Positions 36,034 through 43,554 of a DNA stretch of 64,000 nt are shown one piece after another (the first letter of the stretch is position 1; every line of letters starts with the position of its first letter). The DNA is from CAG-307 sp964524125 (GTDB lineage Bacteria; Bacillota_I; Bacilli_A; Acholeplasmatales; Anaeroplasmataceae), in the NCBI GenBank assembly GCA_964524125.1, contig CAZGBY010000001.1, positions 1 through 64,000 of the forward strand, read 5' to 3'. The notes under the pieces are model-generated. The model was not told where the DNA came from, did not search any database, and saw only the letters and a program-made list of their open reading frames with translations. The position numbers were made by a program, and so were the translations under genes.

Positions 36034-37023
36034 TTATTTACAAGCCTTTTTTACATCATGGATTAATAAACCAATTACATCATCTGTAGATAAATGTTCA
36101 TTGATTGCAGTATAATTAATCTTAATTCTATGTCTTAAAACAGGATAAGCTAAAGTTTCAATATCTTCATAAGAAACATTATAATTTCCATTAATTAAAG
36201 CTCTAACCTTAGCCGCAGTTATAAGTGCTTGACCAGCACGAGGTGAAACTCCATATTTGATATATTTTCTAGCAACATCTGAAGTATTTGGAAGTTCTGG
36301 ATGTGACATAGATACTAACATCATCGCAAATGATAGTACATCATCAATTACAGGTACACTTTTTGCAAGTTCACGCATTTCTAAAATAGTTTTACCATCA
36401 ACTACAGCATTTGCGGTTTCTTCTAAAGTTATTTGAGTCATATTAACAATATCTTTAAGTTCTTCTACTGTAGGGAAATTCATAATTAATTTAAACATAA
36501 AACGGTCCATTTGAGCTTCAGGTAGAGGATATGTACCATCTTGTTCAATTGGATTTTGAGTTGCAAGTACGAAGAATGGTTCTTGCATCTCATATGATGT
36601 ATTTGCAATAGTAACTTTATGTTCTTGCATTACTTCTAGCATGGCTGATTGTGTTTTTGGTGTAGCACGATTGATTTCATCTGCCAAAACTAAATTAGCA
36701 AAAATCGGACCTCTTTGGAAAACAGTTTTCATTTTGCCAGATTCATCTTTTTGAATAATATTTGTACCAGTTACATCTGATGGCATTAAATCTGGTGTAA
36801 ATTGGATTCTTGAAAATGGAAGACTTAATGTTTGTCCTAATGTTCTAACTAAACGAGTCTTACCAACACCTGGTACACCTTCTAAAAGTACATTACCACC
36901 TGAAATAATTGCGATAATAACGTTATCTACAATATCTTCTTGACCTACAACGTCTTTTTTAATTTCTGATTTAATTGCTTGAATAGTTTTGCTAAACTTT
37001 TTAACTTTTTCTATATTTTCCAT
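36034..37023 (-). CDS. MoxR-family AAA+ ATPase
   Basis: 329 residues, the usual length. Walker A GVPGVGKT (49-56), Walker B LVLADE (111-116), sensor-1 ATQNP near 174 and a C-terminal lid with the arginine finger region. MoxR ATPases act as chaperones for VWA-domain partners, several of which follow in this operon. Shine-Dalgarno GGAG lies about 9 nt before the ATG, 17 nt after the upstream gene. Confidence 0.92.
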   Translation of the reverse strand: MENIEKVKKFSKTIQAIKSEIKKDVVGQEDIVDNVIIAIISGGNVLLEGVPGVGKTRLVRTLGQTLSLPFSRIQFTPDLMPSDVTGTNIIQKDESGKMKTVFQRGPIFANLVLADEINRATPKTQSAMLEVMQEHKVTIANTSYEMQEPFFVLATQNPIEQDGTYPLPEAQMDRFMFKLIMNFPTVEELKDIVNMTQITLEETANAVVDGKTILEMRELAKSVPVIDDVLSFAMMLVSMSHPELPNTSDVARKYIKYGVSPRAGQALITAAKVRALINGNYNVSYEDIETLAYPVLRHRIKINYTAINEHLSTDDVIGLLIHDVKKACK

Positions 37024-37040
37024 AATATAATACTCCTTTA

Positions 37041-38804
37041 TTATTCATTTTTATTACCAGTAAGACCAGTATTCAATTTTTCAAAATACGATTCAATATA
37101 TTCACGCATTTCATCTGTAAGAACTCCTTCATTTGATAATGCTTCAAAATATGATTGATATGTTAAATAAAACTCTCCATATGCATAGAACTTAGCTTCT
37201 CCTGTTGATTCATCATAATGGAAGAAATAATCATTGCTTGCATAATTAGTTTGACCAAAACCTAATCCTCCACTTGAAAGATCTCCATCTATATCTGAAG
37301 ATGACTTATCTTCTTCTTTATTATAAATAGAATCAGTATCTTCTAAAGTATCATTTCTTATTGCTTGATCAAGTTCAAATAAATCTCTTAATGTATCTTC
37401 TATTTCATAAGCTAATTCTTGATTTTTCTTTTCTATTTGATAAGTTTCTGTAATTGCTTGTTCAAGATTTACGATTGCTTCTTGAATGCTTTCTTTTAAT
37501 TTACTTGACGCAATATCTTGTGCACCTATTAAGAAGTTTGCATAAACCATTAATTCATCATATAAAACATAACCTTCAAGATTTAATGATTCTAATGTAG
37601 ATTTTAGTGTGATTCCTTCATAATAAGTTTTAGCGTATGCGTAATTTCCACCATATAAACTTTTAGAGTCTATGTATGAATTATATTCTTCTAAAATTGC
37701 AGAAAAACGATTTGATAGAGATGCCTCAAAATTGTAAATTCCTCTGCCTAAACCATGAATGTTAAAAAATGGTTCATATAAATAATATTCTTTATCATTG
37801 TATATAATTAAGTTATCACCTAAAGTAATTGTGATTTCTTCTTCTTTTGTACCAGGTGTATATGCAGTAATACTATCACCTATAGAATATTTCTTTTTAG
37901 TTAATTCTTCTTCAAATGCATATGTAGAACCATTTATATTGACAGTTGTTTTTGTAATATTTATTTTAAGAGGTTTCTCATCATCTGTTTGATAATATCC
38001 TACAAATGAATTTGAACGAACTGTAAATGCGTTTTTCTTTGATTCGTCACCATATTTAACAGGTGATATTGCATTTAATGCATATCCAATCTTCTTAGAT
38101 TTATTTTCTTCAGTTAAAGTCTCTAAGATTTGAGATATTGTCGTATTAACTTTATTTTTAATTTCTACTTCATTATTTGAAGTATTTAATATTTCATATA
38201 ATTCTTCTAAATAAGTTGAATATTTTTCTTTACAACCATCTGAAATAGAAGAATCTTCTAATTTTGAAATTAAATTATTAATAATATATTTTTGATAATC
38301 TGTTGGATTATAAGGTGGTTCTTCATCAATAGGATCATCTTGTTGTCTTTTATTTGGAACAATGGTAGATACCGTTGTAGAACATAGACCAATCGTTGCA
38401 ATTACAATTAAAAATGCTGAAATTGGAAACTTCAAAGCTTTTAATGAAAGTGATTGTAATTTATTTTGTGTATCTTCTCTTTGAAGTGTAACTATAAATT
38501 CTTCTGAATCTTTATAATCAATCATTGTTTGAACTTTTTCATTTAACTTAAATGTATCATCTATTATTTTAGCAATTTTCTTATCATTTGGTTTAAATAT
38601 AAATATTAAAATACTAGATGATATGATAACTAATAATAATGATATTATAATAATTAACCATATTTTAATATTTAATATGTCTAATTTCCAAAGTGTAAAT
38701 AGAATGCCAAACAATATTAATCCAAATGAAAATGATAAAATTATACATTTTATTATGAATTGAATTATTATTTTATTTTTTAAGCTTTTAAATCCTTGAT
38801 TCAT
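37041..38804 (-). CDS. DUF4175-like membrane protein, first gene of the MoxR operon
   Basis: About 587 residues. Two N-terminal helices (about 15-70) and a third near 125-145 are followed by a largely extracytoplasmic region with coiled-coil-like stretches. The segment IIDDTFKLNEKVQTMIDY resembles the DUF4175 pattern, which occurs in MoxR clusters; this match is weak. Start: an ATG at 38819 lies within the GGAG Shine-Dalgarno sequence, and the ATG at 38804 is spaced correctly. Function unknown. Confidence 0.7.
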   Translation of the reverse strand: MNQGFKSLKNKIIIQFIIKCIILSFSFGLILFGILFTLWKLDILNIKIWLIIIISLLLVIISSSILIFIFKPNDKKIAKIIDDTFKLNEKVQTMIDYKDSEEFIVTLQREDTQNKLQSLSLKALKFPISAFLIVIATIGLCSTTVSTIVPNKRQQDDPIDEEPPYNPTDYQKYIINNLISKLEDSSISDGCKEKYSTYLEELYEILNTSNNEVEIKNKVNTTISQILETLTEENKSKKIGYALNAISPVKYGDESKKNAFTVRSNSFVGYYQTDDEKPLKINITKTTVNINGSTYAFEEELTKKKYSIGDSITAYTPGTKEEEITITLGDNLIIYNDKEYYLYEPFFNIHGLGRGIYNFEASLSNRFSAILEEYNSYIDSKSLYGGNYAYAKTYYEGITLKSTLESLNLEGYVLYDELMVYANFLIGAQDIASSKLKESIQEAIVNLEQAITETYQIEKKNQELAYEIEDTLRDLFELDQAIRNDTLEDTDSIYNKEEDKSSSDIDGDLSSGGLGFGQTNYASNDYFFHYDESTGEAKFYAYGEFYLTYQSYFEALSNEGVLTDEMREYIESYFEKLNTGLTGNKNE

Positions 38805-38842
38805 TAGAACACACTCCATTCATTTTTTTACAATCATTTATT

Positions 38843-38871
38843 ATTTTATTACAAATTCAAAATAAAATCAA
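38843..38871 (-). promoter_or_regulatory. promoter of the MoxR operon
   Basis: Minus strand TTGATT (38866-38871), 17-nt spacer, TAAAAT (38843-38848), about 40 nt before the first start codon. Confidence 0.7.
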
Positions 38872-38890
38872 TTAGACATACCAATTATTA

Positions 38891-38903
38891 CGAATAATAT
38901 TCG
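38891..38903 (-). promoter_or_regulatory. TTCGAA-type inverted repeat upstream of the MoxR promoter
   Basis: CGAATAATATTCG has matching arms CGAATA/TATTCG and lies 19 bp before the -35 element. Similar repeats occur at the promoter of the large lipoprotein (43392-43503). Possible operator; the binding protein is unknown. Confidence 0.4.
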
Positions 38904-38927
38904 AATTTTTTATAGATTTTTAAAACA

Positions 38928-38963
38928 TAAATGAAAAAGACACCTTTTAAGGGTATCCTTTTC
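38928..38963 (-). terminator. intrinsic terminator of the large repeat lipoprotein gene
   Basis: A 12-bp stem with two G-U pairs (38952-38963 with 38933-38944) is followed by a T run on the minus strand, just after the stop codon at 38995. Confidence 0.7.
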
Positions 38964-38994
38964 ACTGTAGGTTTATGATATTTCATAATATTAA

Positions 38995-41900
38995 TTATAT
39001 TTCTTTACTTAATCTATAAGTAGCAACACCATCTATAGAAACAACCAAATTATCATCTACAATAGTAAGCACATAATTCTTTCCATCTTGAGTAAATTTA
39101 ATGGAATCATCTTCGAAAGTAAAATTTGGTTCTGTGCTATTAAAGTCTACAGATGTATTTCCAATCCATATTTCATTTGTATCATCTTTCCATCCACCTA
39201 AGAATTTTGACATTCCATCAGAAGAGTTGCTATCAGATGAAGAACCATTTGTAAATGTATAAGTAACGGCATAATAATTATAACCAACTGTTAAATTACT
39301 ACCTTGAACAAATCCAACAAAAGTTGCATCATATCCTGAAACATTAAAACTTATATATCCATCTTCATATGCAACACCTGTAGCAGTAATGTCATTCCAT
39401 ACAATTGAATCAGCACTAATTGTTAATTGAACTGCATTTTCTGAATCTTCCCATTGCCCTCTAAAAGTTTCTGGGATTTCAACAATATTAGAATCAGAAC
39501 CGCTTGATGAGTCTTTTTCATATGTTGCATCAGGATATCCTGGATATTTTTCAATCAAAGTATTTCCATCAAGTACAAGAACGTCTGTTACAGTACCACA
39601 TACACCTTCAATAGTAATTTTACCATCTTCTGAAGTTATGCTTGTAATTGTATATTCATCATATCCATTTGTAAATGATGTTGATGATAATTCTATATAC
39701 ATTGAGTCATCGTCTGGATTTATCCATTTACCTAAGTATTCTGTTATATCAACACTATTACCAGTACTTTCTTTTTCATATGTTGCATCATCATATCCTG
39801 GATATTTTTCAATCAAAGTATTTCCATCAAGTACAAGAACGTCTGTTNNNNNNNNNNNNNNNNNNNNNNNNNNNNNNNNNNNNNNNNNNNNNNNNNNNNN
39901 NNNNNNNNNNNNNNNNNNNNNNNNNNNNNNNNNNNNNNNNNNNNNNNACATTGAGTCATCGTCTGGATTTATCCATTTACCTAAGTATTCTGTTATATCA
40001 ACGGAACTATTAGCAGTGCCCTTTTCAAAGTTATACCATTGATTAATTCCTGTTCTAATACTTAATTTACCATTAATGATAGAACCACCTTCATATGATG
40101 TACCATTAACATCGAAACTTAAATAGTAAGTGCCTTCACTTGATTCACATCTGATATTATTAGCCGAAACATTATTCCATACAATTGAATCTTTAGTAAT
40201 TGTAATACTAATGTTGTTAGTAGAATCTACCCAATCTCCAATAAAATCATCTTGGATTTCAACAGAAGATGAACTACCACTATCTTTAGAATAAACTTCA
40301 CCATACATAGAAATATTCGTATCGTTATATGTAAGTTCTATTTCATAATCACCATCTGCTATTACATATAAACTTCCATCTATCGATTTTAAAACATATC
40401 TATATCCATCAATTTCAATATATGACTCTGTAACTTCAATTGTTTCCCCGCGTGAATTCTTCCATGTACCAATCATATCAGATGGTATTGTAACATTATT
40501 ATCTGAATTATCTTCATCATTATCATCTTCTGAAGAATCTCCAGGTCTTACAAAGTCATATTCTACTTCAGATAAAACATAAACCAAACCTGTTGATTTA
40601 ATTAATATAGAATCTTCATTAATAACAGATTTACCACTTATTTTTGAATATGTAAAAGATTTAGTACTTGCATCATATGAATAAGAATAAACACCTATTC
40701 TTTCTGAACCATTAGATCCTAAAGTCTTACAAGTAAATGTACCTGTGACTCCATCTTCAGATGTAGGTGTAAATTCATATTCAAATACTTGTTCAGTATT
40801 CATAAAGTTTGTTGTGACAGTATACTTACCATTTAAAATTGTAGCTGCATCAATAGGTGCCTCAGGAGCTTTAGGAACTGCTAACTTATATGATTTAGTT
40901 CCGTCATTTAAATATAAATCATAATATGCTCCGACTTCAATTGTAAACTCAACATCTAAATTACCATCTGTTGCAAATCCAATATCAAACACTTTATTTT
41001 CATATGTATAATCATAAATTAGGTACTTAGTACTATCATCTTTATTTGAAATCTTTACAGAATTATTTGAACTATCAAATTCTACATTATAAGTTAATTC
41101 AGAACTTACAATTGCTTCAAAATTACCATCACCTAAAATATCACTAATTGAAGGATCTTGAGATACATTAAGTGTAATCTTAGATGTAGCTTGTTTATGA
41201 TCAGAATTTGCAGATACTGCACCTTTTACTATAAGTTCATATTTTCCTTCTTCACTTGCAGTTACTTTATAACAATTAACACCATTATAAGTAACACTTT
41301 CAAGCGTAACTTTATCAGATGAACATTCAATTGTATAATTTGGATCAAATCCATCTGAAATATCAGCACTTACATAAATTGTATTAGATACATACATATC
41401 AAATTCTTCTTTTGATACAAACGTTGAATCTTTTTCTCCACTATGAACTTTTCCGCCAATACTAAGTGGCGCTTCATAATCTACATTATAAGTAATAGTT
41501 TTTGTAACTAATAATGATTTAAATGTAACTTGGTATGTACCTGGTTTATTAATATAAACTTTATATCCATCATATGTTGATGCAAAAATATAAGAGTAAT
41601 CGTCGTCTACAACAACATGACCATCTTTTCCTGTACCAGATACAGAAATTGTAATTTTATCAAGTGAAGAATTTGCACTTTCTGGAATGTCACTCATTTC
41701 ATATTGAATAATAAATCTATGACTCTTATCATCTTTTTCAGAATTACCATTATCAAGGTCTAGTTCTACTACTTTACCATCAGTCATTTCTTCTTTTGAG
41801 TCTCCACTACCTACATTAACTTTAAATGAAGAAATAGCCACTTTAGAAGCTGCGTAAGGATTATCAGTTTCCTTAGCGCCTGATGTTTGAGAAAACTTCC

Positions 41901-43362
41901 AAATATATTCACCAGAAGTCTTTGCGCCTTCTTTAACTGTAAAATACTTATAAGTAATTCCATCAATTTCTTCTGATTTAATTTCAACAGGTAAATCAGA
42001 AGGCACTTCAGTTGATGATTCTCCATAATTTGGATTTAATACACTTTCAAAGTTTTCAACTAAAATATAAGATGCTTCAATTGCACCACTTTCGTTAATA
42101 ATGAATTCTACATTATAACGGTTAAATACATATGCACCATATTTACTAGTTAAATAAGTAAAACTAAACTTGTATCCTTCTTTATTGTCAAGGTGTGCAC
42201 AAATACCTTTTTCTTCTTTCTTTTCACCTACTGAAGATGAATTTGCATAAATATTATATAATTCACTAATAATAGCTGCTACACCATTAGTATTAGTACC
42301 ATTATCAAAGAAGTTAATTCCAATAAGCTTAGAATCTTCTACAGTTGCGTTAAAATCAGAATTAGAATCTAAAGATACTGATGTACCATTTACTGTTACT
42401 GCAAAAGGAGTAGAATCATCAATTCTTGAAAAATAAGTTTTAACACCACTCTTATCAACAATTACAAAATCATTACCATAAGTATATGAACCAGAATTTG
42501 TAGTTGAAAAATCAACATCACTCGAATCAGATGAGTCAAAACCTGTATCTTTAAATTCATAACTAATAGTTCCACCATTAATAGTAGATTCTGCTTTAAC
42601 ACCAGATGAAACTGCATCAGCTAAAGAATTTACAATTGATGTGACACAAGAAACTTCAAATGAAGTATTTTTATCTGAATAAGAAACTTCAACAGAATAA
42701 GTTCCATATTCAACAAATTGATTTTCAACTACATTACCACTAGAATCCTTAACAGTAAATGTTACATCACTCTTATTAAGTTCCTTCTTAGTTGTACTAT
42801 CTTTTGTTGGATGCTTATAAATACCATTAATTTTAATTTTTGAAAAATCAATTGAAGAATATAAATAGAAAGTCTTATCATCATCAGAAGCTTCTACTTC
42901 AATAGAATCTAATGTATAATCTTTAACTTCTACATTATAACTAGTAGTTTGACCCGCTGCAGAAACATTTACAGAATATGTACCTGTTTTAGTCTTATCT
43001 ACATTTTCAAAATTAAATTGAGCAATAGCTGTAACATCTTTTGTAGTATTATCACTATAATAAGCTGTAACTTTAGCATTATCACCTTGTGAAATTTCAT
43101 CTCCAATGCCAAATACAGTTGTATGACCTGTTACAACAATGCTTGTAATTACAGGATCTGCAATACTAGTAGAACTACTATCTACTGGTGTTGTAGTTGG
43201 AGTAGTTTGTATTCCACTACTAACTACTGGTGTTGATGTTTCACCTTTTGTACTATCAACTGGTGTAGTTAGTGGTTTATCATCAGTACATGATGTTAAA
43301 CTTGTTGTTGCTACTATTCCAGCTGTAGCAATCGCTCCTAAAACCATTAATCTCTTTTTCAT
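38995..43362 (-). CDS. large multi-domain repeat lipoprotein (contains assembly gap)
   Basis: About 1455 residues as assembled. Start: ATG at 43362 after AGGTGA; a TTG at 43392 would add residues but lies before the Shine-Dalgarno sequence. Lipobox LTSC, a Thr/Ser/Pro linker, then Ig-like beta domains (ITSIVVTGHTTVFGIGD, LDSIEVEAS) and a long middle part. The C-terminal third is a series of beta modules that begin with a G-x-W motif (LGKWINPDD, IGDWVDSTN, FRGQWEDSE, IGTWKNSRG, LGGWKDDTN). Two of these modules are nearly identical 86-residue copies, and the gap of 100 N lies in the second. Probably a surface adhesin or binding protein; no enzyme motif. It has its own strong promoter. Confidence 0.8.
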   Translation of the reverse strand: MKKRLMVLGAIATAGIVATTSLTSCTDDKPLTTPVDSTKGETSTPVVSSGIQTTPTTTPVDSSSTSIADPVITSIVVTGHTTVFGIGDEISQGDNAKVTAYYSDNTTKDVTAIAQFNFENVDKTKTGTYSVNVSAAGQTTSYNVEVKDYTLDSIEVEASDDDKTFYLYSSIDFSKIKINGIYKHPTKDSTTKKELNKSDVTFTVKDSSGNVVENQFVEYGTYSVEVSYSDKNTSFEVSCVTSIVNSLADAVSSGVKAESTINGGTISYEFKDTGFDSSDSSDVDFSTTNSGSYTYGNDFVIVDKSGVKTYFSRIDDSTPFAVTVNGTSVSLDSNSDFNATVEDSKLIGINFFDNGTNTNGVAAIISELYNIYANSSSVGEKKEEKGICAHLDNKEGYKFSFTYLTSKYGAYVFNRYNVEFIINESGAIEASYILVENFESVLNPNYGESSTEVPSDLPVEIKSEEIDGITYKYFTVKEGAKTSGEYIWKFSQTSGAKETDNPYAASKVAISSFKVNVGSGDSKEEMTDGKVVELDLDNGNSEKDDKSHRFIIQYEMSDIPESANSSLDKITISVSGTGKDGHVVVDDDYSYIFASTYDGYKVYINKPGTYQVTFKSLLVTKTITYNVDYEAPLSIGGKVHSGEKDSTFVSKEEFDMYVSNTIYVSADISDGFDPNYTIECSSDKVTLESVTYNGVNCYKVTASEEGKYELIVKGAVSANSDHKQATSKITLNVSQDPSISDILGDGNFEAIVSSELTYNVEFDSSNNSVKISNKDDSTKYLIYDYTYENKVFDIGFATDGNLDVEFTIEVGAYYDLYLNDGTKSYKLAVPKAPEAPIDAATILNGKYTVTTNFMNTEQVFEYEFTPTSEDGVTGTFTCKTLGSNGSERIGVYSYSYDASTKSFTYSKISGKSVINEDSILIKSTGLVYVLSEVEYDFVRPGDSSEDDNDEDNSDNNVTIPSDMIGTWKNSRGETIEVTESYIEIDGYRYVLKSIDGSLYVIADGDYEIELTYNDTNISMYGEVYSKDSGSSSSVEIQDDFIGDWVDSTNNISITITKDSIVWNNVSANNIRCESSEGTYYLSFDVNGTSYEGGSIINGKLSIRTGINQWYNFEKGTANSSVDITEYLGKWINPDDDSMXXXXXXXXXXXXXXXXXXXXXXXXXXXXXXXXXXTDVLVLDGNTLIEKYPGYDDATYEKESTGNSVDITEYLGKWINPDDDSMYIELSSTSFTNGYDEYTITSITSEDGKITIEGVCGTVTDVLVLDGNTLIEKYPGYPDATYEKDSSSGSDSNIVEIPETFRGQWEDSENAVQLTISADSIVWNDITATGVAYEDGYISFNVSGYDATFVGFVQGSNLTVGYNYYAVTYTFTNGSSSDSNSSDGMSKFLGGWKDDTNEIWIGNTSVDFNSTEPNFTFEDDSIKFTQDGKNYVLTIVDDNLVVSIDGVATYRLSKEI
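39513..40019 (-). repeat. 258-bp tandem repeat within the large lipoprotein
   Basis: Copy A (39513-39770) and copy B (from 39771) are almost identical on both sides of the gap. The offset is 258 bp before the gap and 249 bp after it, so about 109 bp rather than 100 are expected if B equals A. Each copy encodes an 86-residue G-x-W module. Confidence 0.85.
39848..39947. other. assembly gap (100 N)
   Basis: Exactly 100 N, a usual placeholder for unknown length. It falls inside a near-identical repeat, so the number of repeats in the real genome may be larger. The reading frame happens to be kept. Confidence 0.98.
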
Positions 43363-43391
43363 TCTTATCACCTCATAAATTAACCTACACA

Positions 43392-43426
43392 AAAATTCGA
43401 GATGTTCAAATTATTATTCGAATTTT
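43392..43426 (-). promoter_or_regulatory. inverted repeat at the transcript start of the large lipoprotein
   Basis: AAAATTCGA (43392-43400) and TCGAATTTT (43418-43426) are exact reverse complements directly after the -10 element. The RNA could begin with a 9-bp hairpin followed by T's, so it could be an operator, an attenuator or a 5' stabiliser. A related TCGAAATAAATTCGA lies at 43489-43503, upstream of the -35 element. Confidence 0.55.
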
Positions 43427-43431
43427 GTTTC

Positions 43432-43460
43432 ATTATACACCCTAAAATATATAATTTCAA
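43432..43460 (-). promoter_or_regulatory. strong promoter of the large repeat lipoprotein
   Basis: Minus strand TTGAAA (43455-43460), 17-nt spacer, TATAAT (43432-43437), a near-consensus sigma-A promoter about 70 nt before the start codon. Confidence 0.82.
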
Positions 43461-43554
43461 TATAAAAATCAAAAAAAACTTACTTTTTTCGAAATAAATT
43501 CGATTTTTACTCATTTTGATATAATTTAATTTTATCAGTTGTAATATGTATAAT

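Noticed and set aside
39638..40042. Plus-strand open frames across the assembly gap
   Set aside because: They are antisense to the repeat lipoprotein and contain the unknown bases.
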